This document shows positions 23,801 to 35,449 of a stretch of 64,000 bases of DNA, one piece after another; the first letter of the stretch is position 1; the number at the start of each line of letters is the position of its first letter. A program made the translations under genes and the position numbers. This DNA comes from Nymphaea colorata. Lineage: Eukaryota; Streptophyta; Magnoliopsida; Nymphaeales; Nymphaeaceae. The notes under the pieces were generated by a model. It did not search any database. It saw only the letters and a program-made list of their open reading frames with translations, and had not been told where the DNA came from. The DNA is taken from the NCBI RefSeq assembly GCF_008831285.2, contig NC_045147.1, forward strand, positions 16,222,854-16,286,853. Reading direction: 5' to 3'.

Positions 23801-26800
23801 ATTCATCCAAGTTCGTTAAATTTTATGTTCTGTTTGTGTTTATCTATCATTCAATGTTACATATAATGTGTTTACGAAACTAGTGATTCGCTGTCTAACC
23901 ACAAACTAGCGATTTTGACTACATGGAGGATGCATTAACAAAATATAACCTGCTTGATTCATAAACTAGTGAGACAGTTGCGGGGTTTTACTATCCTTGG
24001 TTGCTTTCTTTCTGTTACAAGTTTGGTTTCACTAATTTTTGCCACAATGCCACCTTATTGGAAGATTGTGTCTGAGAAATGGCTGTATCAGAATGTTGAT
24101 GCCCATCTTGATGTTGCAAAATTTCCTTTTTCCCCTTTGTGGAATTCTCTTGCCCTGATTGTTTCTCTCTTTCACTCTTCTAGGCCCATCAAGTTGGTAA
24201 GGTTCCCAACAGTGTTACTGAACTTGTTCAAATTGAGCAAGGGCTTGTTGACATATTTGTGAATCTATGTCGATTTGAGTGGCAAACTGGCCATCAAGAG
24301 TTGGCAACAGGATTATTTCAAGCTGAAGTAGATTACAGTTTATTTTGTCCTTCTCTGCTTCTGAGTGAGCAGACTAAGCTGCGACTGTTTGAGCACTTTT
24401 GGAATGGTGATGGTGCAAGGCTAGGCGAAGATGGGGCAGTTGGATGGGGGAATGGGTGGAGAAGGAGGAGGAGAACAGGCAGAAAGCGGCAATGTTGGAA
24501 GAATCCATTCAGGAATCTGAACAAGGTGGATGGACTGGCTGGTCAGAACCAAAAATGAAGAAATCAGAGATTAGTGAAAGCCCACATGAGGTGCTTGAAA
24601 ATGCACCAGATGATGATAATGATGCTGTTCAGGATCCTGATTCAGATGATGTGCCACAAGATGAAGAAGATCTATCAGCATTGCTGGAAAAAGTTGGTAT
24701 AGACATTAAAACTGAAGCAGACACAGATGTCACAGATGTCACTATCTGGAAAAAATGGTCAGAGGAGGAGGCTTTGCGAGATGCTGAGCAATGGATGCCT
24801 TTACGTGAAAATGCGGGTGAATACTTGCACTCTAAAATTCTCACTGAAATTTACTTTCCATCACTTGTCCTATTTAGTTATTTTTAATTCAGAATTCAGA
24901 GATTGCATCTTCTGTGCAAGTACAAGTGTCTCTTGAAGTTTGGCCTTTAGTTCAGGTTAGATGGTCTCCAACTCTTAGTGGGTTTTATTTCACTGCAGAA
25001 ACGAATGGTGAAGAACAACTTTCAAGGGTCATTGCATTTGAAGATGTTGGGGAATATCTTTTCTCTCTGGTTTCTGATGATGCTCGTCTAAGTTTAATAT
25101 TTCGGCTCGTTGATTTCTTTGATGGACCAATTGCACTTTGGTTAGTGCCATCTGCGTTATTCTTTGTCGTGTGTTACTAAAGTTTGAATGTTTTGCAATC
25201 TATGTTCAATTGGTGTTTTAAAATATTTACATTTTATCCTGCATTGTAAGTATCAGTGATATTATTTGTTGTTTGCCATGCTTTTCTATAGCTTGTTAGA
25301 CATGATATTTTAACTACTTAATGAAGTATATCTTGATCACATAAATAAGAACTCAAGAAGAGCTTCTGCTTGAAGAAAATTTAACTTAGGTATGGAAACA
25401 AGTTCAAAATATTTAGTTAAATTTAATATCTAATATTTTTTTGGCTACTTGAGGGCTTTCTTTCTCTATAATGCTTTATTGTATATCTTCAGATTTCTAC
25501 ACTTAGATTGTAGTGTGATACATTTTTTGAATTGCAGATGAATGCTTTGGTTTACTATTATCTTGGCATCCGTTCCTCTTGGTGGACATATTATTATGTA
25601 CCTGTACTTGTTGACTATTAGTAGCCAATTTTGGAAATTGTCGGTCTACTATTAACTTGCAAGTTGCTGTTCTTACAGGACTTCTACTAATAGTCCTACT
25701 TGGATGGAAAAAATTCGCAGCTTCGAAATGCTTCCTAAATCTACTCTGAAGGAATTGTGGGATGTCCACGACCTCATGGATCATAACAAGGGAAACTGCA
25801 GTAATTTATATTTGGAGTGCCTTTTTGACAGCACAAAAGATGCAAGTAAAAGATCTGGTGTTATGAAATTTCTTCAGAATGCAATGTTGCTTCTCCTGAA
25901 AATGTTTCCTCGTAATCATATCTTGGAAGAAGTAGCTTTAAAATCCAATGTGCTATTTGAAACAAGAACAACTCCGTCAGTTAATGTAATAACACCTTGT
26001 CGTGGTTTAGCAAAATCTCTATTGAAGAATGATCGCCAGGTATCCTTGTCACTCACCCTTCTAGGATTTTGTGATTCTTTCAGTTTTTTCATATAGTTGA
26101 TTGGCACGTGTCAACAGTTAAAAGATATTTGGCTATCTCTTATCTGAACAAGGCTTATTTTTTTGGGGTGTCGTTATAGGATTTATTGCTGTGTGGAGTT
26201 TATGCACGATGTGAGGCTGCTTTTGGATGTAACGATATTGCAAGAAAGGTGTTTGATATGGCACTTTCTTCTATTGATGGACTTCCATTGGTGAGTACTA
26301 ATTTGTTTTATGTGTATTGTTCCTTGCTGAGCCCTTGTTGTATTTTTAGGTTGTAATCCTCCATTAGACATGATGGTTTCACTGGAGATTGTGTTAGTCT
26401 AGGGTTCTGACTTCTGAGACCCCTGAGCTAGAGAGAAATCAAAGTGAAATTCAAGGCAGAGAAGGAATTTCCACTTCGAGGGAGGATAACCTCCGGCCGC
26501 AAGAGACTTGCATTAATGAAAAGAGATTAAGTCTAGGGTTGTCAACTCTAGTTACAGACTTTTAGGGAGGGCTTATGGACTGTGGGTCCCCATTGACATG
26601 CCCTATCCGACCCGACTCTTTGACTCTTTAAGACTCGAACATGGAAAATTTTAAAAAGAGGATCTTTTGTATCTACATTAACTGTTTTATTGTATCAACT
26701 CCTCCCTCCTAAGTTCCATCTTGTCCTCAAGGTGAGAACCTAGGGAAATGTTGTTGTAGATCTGCAGCATTCTCCCAAGTAGGTGCTTCCACTTGCTTGC

Positions 26801-29800
26801 TTGCCCATTCCACCGGCCATTCTGTTTCGAGCTTGCCATCTTTTCTAACCCCTTTGTCTATCACCTTGAAGGGATACAGTTCTTGTGGGTTCATTGGGGT
26901 GTCCTGCATTGGATATGGAGTTATGTTCTTTGTACCTTGGGTGGCCTTGAGCCTTGATACGTGAAATATAGGGTGCACCCCCAGCTGCTCGATAAGTCTA
27001 CTTGGTACATTACTGAGCTGATCTTTTTAGTTCTTTTGAAAAGCCCATGGTAGCAAGGAGATAGCTTGTTTCTGCGATGGTGACGGCCCCCTCTTAGAGC
27101 TGGTAACTCCTTCACCTTCACCAATTCTCCAATGTGAAGGAGTCATTCTTGCCTATTTCTGTTATAATACTGCTTCATTCGATTCTGAGCCTTCACTTGA
27201 TTCTCCTTCAACGCTCAAAGAATCTCATCTCGGCTGCATAGCTGCCAATTTACTACATCAACTTTTGCACTGTTGGCTGTACGGCGTCCAATCCTTGGTG
27301 GAGGCGTCACAAAAACCCCAATTATGTGGTCGTTCCCTTGCAAAACAGCCAAATATGTTTTTCAAACTCTGGTTGATTACTTCCGTTTGCCCATCAGACT
27401 GTGGGTGGTAGGAAGAGTTCAAGCAAAGTTTGGTTCCTTGCAACTTAAAATACTCCTGCCAGAAGGAACTTAAGAAAATGGTGTCCTGATCACTCACCAC
27501 AGCCCTTGGCACTCCATTAACTTACCTACATGGGTGCGAAAAACTTCAACCACAGTCTTAGTTGTATATGGATGCCATAATGAGATAAAGTGTGCGTATT
27601 TCAACAATCAATCAACAACTACTAGCACCATTGATTCCCTTACGATTCTAAAAGGCCTTCCACAAAATCTAGGGAAATGTCCTCCCAAACTCTGGTGGGT
27701 ATGGGTAATGGCTGCAACAAGCCAGGAGGCTGAATAGCCTCATATTTGTTGCACTGACATGTGGGGCATTCGAGCATAAGCTTCTGACATGCCATCATCA
27801 CCTCCCCTATAGTGACCCTTTCTGACATCCCGTCTTCCCAGCATTGCCTTGCTCTCATACCAGATTTTAGTCCAGGGTTTTGAGCCCCTGAGCTAGAGAA
27901 AAAATTTGAGTCAAATTCAAGGCGGAGAAGGAATTTCCACTTCGAGGGGCCAACCTCCAGCTGCAAGGTACTTGCATTAAGGAAAAGAGATTTAAGTCTA
28001 GGGGTTTCAATCCTAATCGCACACATTTAAGGGAGGGCTTATGGACTTTGAGTCCCCATCGACATGCCCAACCCGACCCGATTCACTGACCCTTTAAGAC
28101 TCGAACAAGGAATATTTTTAAAAGAGGATCGTTAGTTTCTGCATTGATGTTTTTATTGTATCAGATTGTCATAATGCAATCTAAAAATCTCAAACAATTT
28201 CATAACGGGTGACAAATTCTGGGATCCTCAAAGAACTTTGTAGCAATGTATGCAATCAATATTTCTTTTCAAAATATTATGTAGAAAAATATAGAGTTTA
28301 TTTTCTAAGAGCGCTCTTCTATTCATCTTCATGCAAACAACTGTGTCTTTTTGCATCCAGCGAGAAGAAATAACTAAAAGTAGGTTTGCTGAATGAGTTA
28401 AGAGTTAAGACATGGGTAGACCTTTTTTTGGAACGAGGGTGGGGGGAGGGATGGGACTGCTGTGAATATTTCCCTACTATTTCTTTGACTGGACATGTAG
28501 ACTGCTGATTTGTTTTCTAACTTTCTACTATAGTAGCGGCATGAATTCCAGGAACCTTATCTTCCTCTTGGTGCCTATTTACATCAAGTGTCTGGAACTT
28601 TATATTGCTGGTAAAAGTGTTAAATGTGAAAATAAGATGCTTTTGGTTTCTTTCTTAAAATGGTATGTTAATGGGGGTTTGGCTGCATATGTGATCTCCA
28701 TTGGTTCAAGCTCATGTTTTGTCACTGATTTCCATGAAAATTTGTCAATATAGGATCTTCAGGTGAATGCAACCTTTCTGTACTTGTGGTATGCTGAAAT
28801 GGAGCTTGGCAACCTTACTTCTGTAAGCACCTCTAGTCCTTGTTTGGAACGTGCAGTGCACATTCTGACCTGCTTGGGCACTGGTGCAAAGTACTCTCCA
28901 TTCAAATGTGAGGTTCCAAGTACACAGTTGCTGAGAGCACACCAAGGATTTAAAGATAAAATAAGAGCCTTGAGGTCCTCCTGGGCCCGTGGAGATGTTA
29001 GAGATCACTCTGTTGCTCTTGTATCCTCAGCAGCCCTATTTGAAGAGCTGACTGCAGGGTGGTCATCTGCCAGAGGAGTATTTGAGGATGCATTTTCTAT
29101 GGTCCTTCCAGGTGATTTAAATCTAATGACATCATTCTAATTTTTTTTTGTTTGATACTTGGTGGTCCTGCATTTCCTTTGTTTGATTTTCTCAAATGTC
29201 TTACTTTTCTGGTTTTGTGATTAGAATGAGATAAGAAAATATAATCATAACTAGGCATTTGAACTGCTCTTTCTTTGTGTGATTGGCTAATTCGGTGTTA
29301 GCAGATTGCTGCCACATATGCTCATGAGACATGCACTGTGAGATTGACTTTTGGCTTCCAACTCGAAGGTCCATAGCCAGGTGGTGACAGAGCTTTGTTC
29401 CCTAACAAGCAGATTCTATGGGATACTTTGGCTTATGGGCATTAATTTTGATATATAGGACATTGGTGCAGAATGTGAGTTTGGGTGCAATCTATGAGAG
29501 AGAGAGAGTGAGAGAGAGAGAGAAGGAGAGAAAGCATAGTTGGCAAACCCGGAAACTGAGTTGGGGATCGTTCGAGTCACCCGAATCACCAAGGGCATAG
29601 GTCACAAATGGAGTGCTGACTGCTGACCCAAATGCAGCCAAGTTCTAGAGGACTTGGTTCTGGATCAGTTGAATCGGCTGAATTGGCTTAGGATCTCATG
29701 CAATTTTGGACTTTCAGTACCAATTTTAACTATTGCTCAAGAGGAATCAGGCTGAGGTTTGCACTTATTATAATCTTCCATCCTTGATAGTCTTCCGACA

Positions 29801-31722
29801 AGAGACCAGATTTTGCTTAGATAACCCTAAAAAATCAGAAGTAAATCCTTTACTCTTTTAGCTAGAAAAGTGCACGATGAGCCAATTTATCTGTTCATGA
29901 CTTCATGTATCGTAGGCCCTAAATAAGTTTAACATGCATTTGACTATCTACTGTTTTGCCACATAATGAAACAATCATGGCAAAAGTTCACGAAAAATCG
30001 ATTCCTTTGTGATGGCACTTGAAAGTTGAAACCCTTATACCGTCCTTTGCCTGTGCTAGGGATAGAAAAGTTTTGTGTAAATGTATGACCATTATAATAA
30101 TACACACACACACACATATGTGTATCATGTATATAATATCTTTATCTGACTTGGTTCCTTGATGAGATATTGTTATATGGATACTGCAATTTGGTTCTAT
30201 TTCTGTATCGTCTAAGCACTATGTTTGAAAAGCTTCATAGAGAAAAAGACTGTGTTGGTAATGTGCATTCGTATCCATGTAATGAAGATGAAATGAGAAG
30301 AGCAATGCAAGGATAAATGCACTGTGTTTATCTCATGTCAAGGGTTGGTGTGCCTGGGAGCTGACATTCCATCTATATATGCACTCGAACATCAAAGGAG
30401 AACATGCTTTGTGTGGTGGTCTAAGTAACAAGGACTCATCAGAAAGCATGCCACATCTGAGTCATGTTGCGAGTTTGGGTGTGTTAATTTGCTCTCTCTT
30501 CATTGAATCATTTAACCGTAGCTTCTTGTTTTTTAGTTTTATTGTTTGTAGACAGTTATATATATTCATACTATACCCTTGTTGCATCCACCCCATGCTT
30601 TGTTTTTTGGAAAATTCCACACCCGCACCTGCACTCTTCACTTGTGCGGCATAGGTGGTGGTCAAGTGGTTGCTTTAGTATGGTAATTGTTGATTTGTTC
30701 AAACCAGGATATAGGTGGAAATGATTCTGTATACTGCAGTGAGAATTTTTTGTTATTTGACCAACATTTCGTGCATTAATCAACTTATTTTTCCCTTTCC
30801 AGAAAGGAGGAGCCAGAGTCATCAGCTTGAGTCTCTATTTGTATATTACATTGCTATGTTGCTGAGGAATCTGAAGCAGGCAACACTCTCAAGGTCATGG
30901 GAAACTATTTTGCAGGGATTGCATTTGTACCCTTACAATCCAACAATTTTTGCAGCTTTCCTTAAGGTTGGATCACTTTATACTGTGCCTAACAAGATTC
31001 GGCGTATTCTGGATGATTATTGTCAGAAGTAAGCTTCCTTTTCTGTTTCTCCAGTGGGCATTTTTTTCCCCTCCTTTTCTGATGTTCTGAATCGTCTGAT
31101 TTATCCACTTTGCTTTATGACACCTATGCTGCACGCTATAGCAATAGGAATGTAGTGATTAAAGCAATTAATGAATATATGTTCACGTGAATGTTTTGTA
31201 CCTTTTCCTCTATTGTCTTTTTCAAGATCATGTGTTAAATCGGTGTGAATTGTCCAATTTCAGGTAAGTCTCTAATCTTCCAGTAAAATCAGCAGATAAG
31301 GAGCAAGGATCCTTGCTTGATATATTAATCCATGCTTGTTTTTGGGCCAGTGTTAGATGACTCTGGAAATTGATCTTATGTGGCTTATTTTTCTTCACAT
31401 CATCCTCCTTGTTTGCTAGTTGAAACCTAGGCTGTCAAATGAACTACCTCTAATACCATTGCTATTGTTCATTTTTCTCTAATTACTTTTCCAGTCTTGT
31501 CCTCTTTGATGACCATGTATTCTTTCTCATTTGTGTTTGGTTCTGGTATATGCCTTGCAGGAGAATTGGGAAAGGACTCTCTCTCTCTCTCTCTCCCCCC
31601 CCCTTCCCCCCCCCCCCCCCCCCCCCTCCCCTCTACTTCATGTTTTGTGTGGGCAACATGGTACAGTTACATTTGACCACTGTCTTATGTTACACTAGTT
31701 TTAACCTTAGGGGACAGCAGTG

Positions 31723-31759
<37 letters not shown>

Positions 31760-33892
31760 ATACACACACACAGATGTACACCTTGGTGTACAAATCTGAA
31801 AGTGGCATGGCTGCATTTGAGCAGTCTAAAGTTACAATATTTGGTTTAACTGTATTATTGCTTTGGTTTATAATTACTTACCATTGAGGTAGTTGCAGAG
31901 AGGGTGGGCTGGTGGTACCTTGATATGCCATTTTGTCTTACAGATCATGGATCCTAGAGTAGAGATAATTTTGACCATTACAATTGTGAAATATCTTCCT
32001 TTTCCGGCCGAACTGATATCTAAAATGAGTGCATTTGGTTTTTTGACTTCTGAGAGTGAGCATGTCAATGAACTTTATTTTTGTTCTCCCTGTGCTCGTT
32101 TCTGCTGTCTCCCAGTTTCCCCTTTGATTCTCTGAACAGCTTGTGCATTCACACTATGAAATGCCATTCATCTGCACTTTGCAATAAAGGGCAATAGAGA
32201 AGAATTGACACAGTTCTGTACTTACTTTTTATTTTATGTGGGAATTTATCTTGGCTTCATGTTCTTGAATTTTCATGTACCATTGTCTCAGGAGACCCTC
32301 TGTTGTCACCTGGCTTTCTACTTTTCTTAATGAGCTGGGGAAGGAAGGTTCACAGCACAGAATTCATGGATTGTTTGAGAAAGCATTGGGAAGTGATGCA
32401 TTGCAAAAATCAGTGATGCTTTGGCGCTGTTACCTCGCATATGAACTTCATATGTGTAATCCTGCTGCAGCTAAACGTGTCTTCTTTCGAGCTATTCATG
32501 CATGTCCATGGTAAGAGCAAACTAGCATAGTTAACACACACGAGCCATAGCAGTAGTAGAGGTTTGAATGTTTGATGGTCATATTTCCTTCCTTACATCA
32601 TAGAGGTATCTTCCTCAAAATTGTTAGAATTGCTTGAGGATAAATGTAAATCCTCAATTGTCAAACTCTTGAATCCAAAGCTGCTTCTTGTTATCTTTGC
32701 TGTTTAATATTTATCCTCCATGGCACAAAGTGTATTAGTTCTTAAGTGGTAGATTTTTTTTTGGGGCTTTGGATTAGGTGCCCTTATGGTTTTGTGTGAT
32801 CGGCTTTTAACTTGTATATGGAAGCTCCAACGATCTTCTTGTGTATTTGGTTGGATTTTGGGTGGGTTTATGAAATCTTGGTTGATATGTTCAGTGTGTC
32901 TGATGTCTGGATCCTGGAACCGTTCCTTTGAGGGTTTATCCATGTGGTGAAGGGTGGACTTGACAGTTGAATGGGTTGGACTTGATAGTTGATAGCTTAT
33001 GTTATAGAAGGACTAGTGTTCAATGCCAAGATCTTGGTTTAATATTGTAGGATCTTATTTAAAATGAGAAAAAGAAAAGAGGACATTTGGAATCACAATA
33101 GGAGAGTGTTAATAATATCGTCATAGGTCTCACTATTTTATAAAGCTGTACAGAGAATCTGCCTGTGCTGTGAGCCCAGCTGTACGATTTGGCCCTAATC
33201 AGGACTTGTTTAGATAATTCCTTACCAAAGTAAGGATAAATTAATTTATTAAAAAAGGTGGATACGGACTGAATCAGCTGATTTTGCCTATTTAGGCAGC
33301 AAGTCCTCTAATACTTAGAAGTCCCATGTAATTGTTGTCTCAGTAAGGGCCGATATGATGCATATATGTTTATAAGGGCGGATACGGAGCACCAATATTA
33401 TCATCGAAGTGAAATTCTACATTCCATGTCATGTTCTTGGATACTGTCTGGCATACAAAGGAAAAGGCAGTCTGCAAATTGCCGAGATTGTGTAGTTTAC
33501 TTGGATATTCTCATTTGGTTATTCTCATTTGGATAGAATCTTAGTTTCCTGATAATCCATTTGCTGCGTTCCATACCAAGTTCACAGAATGGTGGCATTT
33601 TGCCGGTTGTCAGGTTTTTTTGTGAAGGCGGTTATGTTAACGACCTTTTCTATCACCAGGAACAATTTGTGATAAAATATTGTGTGGAAGAATTCCTCCA
33701 ATAAGTTTCTAACTTAATTTATTGGTTTGGTTTTTCAGGTCTAAAAAGTTATGGCTGGACGGGTTCCAGAGATTAAGTGCCTTCTTGACTGCCAAGGAAC
33801 TAGCTGACCTCCAGGAAGTAATGCGTGATAAAGAACTTAACCTGAGGACAGACATTTATGAGATTCTATTACAAGATGAGATTAGCTCGTGA
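17689..33892 (+). CDS. NRDE2: NRDE2 homologue (nuclear RNAi/exosome-linked HAT-repeat protein), one-base frameshift in exon 4
   Basis: Exons: 17689-18164, 19692-20109, 21740-22075, 24184-24816, 24999-25140, 25679-26039, 26180-26290, 28754-29111, 30803-31028, 32292-32510 and 33739-33892. Junction phases all fit, giving about 1144 aa if one base is added in exon 4. The N-terminus is acidic then Arg/Lys-rich ([14 protein letters not shown], a likely nuclear signal), followed by the conserved [14 protein letters not shown] and MDIARF blocks. The NRDE-2 domain with HAT/TPR-like helical repeats follows ([42 protein letters not shown]-type segments), and more HAT-like helices run to the C-terminus. 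In animals NRDE2 binds the MTR4 helicase and restrains nuclear exosome activity; plant roles are less clear. In exon 4 the frame changes at the G run 24446-24450: upstream exons use one frame, downstream sequence another. Unrepaired translation would stop near residue 534. All later exons stay open with good splice sites, so a recent mutation or a base-calling error is more likely than an old pseudogene. Confidence 0.92.
20764..20800 (+). repeat. (GA)n microsatellite in NRDE2 intron 2
   Basis: About 18 uninterrupted GA units. Confidence 0.9.
22171..22224 (+). repeat. 27-bp tandem duplication in NRDE2 intron 3
   Basis: Two adjacent copies of a 27-bp unit beginning TAATCTCTGTAGCTGG appear identical (22171-22197 and 22198-22224). 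Confidence 0.9.
26392..28163 (-). mobile_element. Internally deleted Ty3/gypsy LTR retrotransposon, antisense in NRDE2 intron 7
   Basis: Two direct LTRs (26392-26697, 306 bp; 27865-28163, 299 bp) are clearly related but diverged. The five-base target-site duplication GATTG occurs at 26387-26391 and 28164-28168. On the minus strand a primer-binding site TGGTATGAGAGC (27851-27862) resembles the initiator tRNA-Met site, and a purine tract AGGAGGGAGGAG lies against the other LTR (about 26698-26712). The interior is only about 1.17 kb. It encodes, with breaks, an integrase zinc-finger segment ([12 protein letters not shown]), an integrase core piece ([12 protein letters not shown]), and a C-terminal FHVSRLK plus chromodomain-like end ([11 protein letters not shown]). 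Gag, protease, reverse transcriptase and RNase H are missing. This is an old, non-autonomous chromovirus-type remnant that the host intron tolerates. Confidence 0.9.
31577..31632 (+). repeat. (CT)n followed by long poly-C in NRDE2 intron 9
   Basis: (CT)9, then nine C, TT, 21 C, T and four C. A second (CT)n tract follows at 31723-31750. The C runs can form i-motif or, on the other strand, G-quadruplex structures. Confidence 0.9.
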
Positions 33893-34060
33893 AACTTGAC
33901 GGCACTTTTTCTGACTCCTGAGCTCTGTACACTTGTAGAATGAAATGATGTATGCTCTGTAAAATATAACGAGTAGTCCATATATATTTTCTTGCATGGA
34001 TAATATATCCAATGCAGGCGAGCTTGCCAATTTTGCTGAGCCTCATTTAATTGCACTGTC
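33893..34060 (+). other. NRDE2 3'UTR and flank
   Basis: AT-rich sequence follows the TGA at 33890-33892, with several A/T-rich near-upstream signals (for example AATATAACG, ATATATTTTC). No discrete polyadenylation site could be fixed. Confidence 0.4.
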
Positions 34061-34340
34061 TGGATGGAGGGAAAAGGGATAAAAAAAAGAAAGAAAGAGA
34101 AGGGAAAGAAGAAAGAAGGAAAAGGTTCGTCCCAATCTCTCCGTTTTTTGAGGAATTCAAAAATACATTAAGAAATAGTTTCTTTTTTTTTTCCTTTCAT
34201 TTCTTTTTCTTTCATTTTCTTTCCTTTGCATCCAAACATAGTTTTTAGTTTTTTTTATTCTTTTCATTCATATTAACTAGTCATCCAAACACGGGAAAGG
34301 CTTTTCTTTCCATTCCATTCTTTCCCTCTCCCTCCATCCA
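34061..34340. mobile_element. Fold-back MITE-like element
   Basis: The left end reads TGGATGGAGGGAAAAGGGA (34061-34079). The right end is its near reverse complement (CCCTCTCCCTCCATCCA, ending 34340). Inside, the left arm is purine-rich (AAAGAAAGAGAAGG) and the right arm pyrimidine-rich (TTTCTTTTTCTTTC), so the roughly 280-bp element folds back on itself. It has no coding capacity. I could not find a convincing target-site duplication. Confidence 0.6.
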
Positions 34341-35087
34341 ATGAAAAATTTCAGTAAAACCTTTAAGCTAAGGCGGACACTTGTCAAAAGGAGAAAGCAT
34401 CAACTACAAGCCAGTGCTAGGTCATGGACAGGGACCTTGGCACGGAAAAATTCTTTTGACATTTGGCCTCTTGAAAGCTGCGGTCCATCTGAGCCAGACC
34501 CACGACCCATATGAGAGGGACCGCTCATCTGTTACGAGGTTTGCTACAATTTTTGGTAAATCAGTTACAGCTTGTTACAGCGAAAAGTCTAAAAGAATTT
34601 TTCACTAAGCGCCCAGCTAGGCATACAGAGAATCCAAGGAAACCTGTTGTATAAATGCTCAGCATCTTTTATGTATGTGTGTATAAATTAACACATACAA
34701 AGGTCCTTTAAAGCATCTCAAGAGGTTGATGCAATAGCTGAAACGAGAGTCGGTAGGTGGCATCTTATGACATCAACCTCCTCTACGCTGCAAAAAAATA
34801 ATTAGTGCATAGCGGGGTGCTTAGCTCGAATCACCAAAACAGCCTTGTATTTTAAAGGAGACGAAGGTCTTCACCCAGGCAGTGAAATTAGCTTTTCGCT
34901 CATCTGGAGGGTTCCATGAAGCAAACCCGTAAAATTCCCCAAATCTCACCATTTGCTTTCTGATTAATCTCCTTCTCTCCCGTTTTGCTGTTTGCTCTGG
35001 GTTGTTGTTTTGGTGCTAAGCCGCAGGTTAATGGCGGCGAGAAGATCATGGGTAGAGCAAAGTTCCAACATCCCCTGCTATCTGAAC

Positions 35088-35150
35088 TCAACTCAACTCA
35101 ACTCAACTCGACTCGAGGCAAGGAAACTCAACTCGAGGCAAGGAAAAAGA
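35088..35150 (+). repeat. (ACTCA)n and 15-18 bp direct repeat
   Basis: About four ACTCA units are followed by two copies of CTCGAGGCAAGGAAA separated by a few bases. Confidence 0.7.
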
Positions 35151-35218
35151 AAGGAAAACAGGCATTAGCCGATATCGTGTTTAAGGTCAAACGAGGGACC
35201 TAAGACCGGGCGGAGAAG

Positions 35219-35383
35219 TCAGAAGGCTAGGTGGCGGTCCGCCGGGACGGGGTGGACTCGAGACTGGGGGCCGCGGCAGGCGCAGGCGCAGGCGGAGAGA
35301 AGGGCGCGGTGGACGGCCCTGAGGACGTTCTTCAGGACCTGGCCGCGCATGGGGATGTAGCGGGGGTGGCTAGTGGCCGTCAT
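35219..35383 (-). CDS. Small GC-rich ORF, hypothetical
   Basis: A 54-aa ORF runs on the minus strand from ATG 35383 to TGA at 35219-35221. It sits in a GC-rich island of about 400 bp that contrasts with the AT-rich flanks. The peptide starts MTATSHPRYIPMRGQVLKNV, continues with an amphipathic basic stretch, then Cys/Ala repeats. The frame remains open upstream to a stop near 35476 without another ATG, so an upstream exon is possible. I do not recognise the family. The compositional island and ordered N-terminal half make it a candidate small gene, but codon evidence is thin and it may be non-coding. Confidence 0.3.
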   Translation of the reverse strand: MTATSHPRYIPMRGQVLKNVLRAVHRALLSACACACRGPQSRVHPVPADRHLAF

Positions 35384-35449
35384 GGCGCCAGTCGGCAAAA
35401 CCTGCGGCTGCGTTCCGGGCACCACTTGCCTCCTCACACGCAGCAGCAC

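Noticed and set aside
23954-24183. Possible extra NRDE2 exon upstream of exon 4
   Set aside because: The open frame there has no similarity to NRDE2, and joining 22075 directly to 24184 gives the expected phase and family order.
24440-24455. Programmed ribosomal frameshift in NRDE2
   Set aside because: The G run in its codon phase does not make an X XXY YYZ slippery site and no NRDE2 programmed shift is known to me. A missing base is simpler.
34381-34608. 75-codon ORF after NRDE2
   Set aside because: No family signature and no supporting context. Likely chance.
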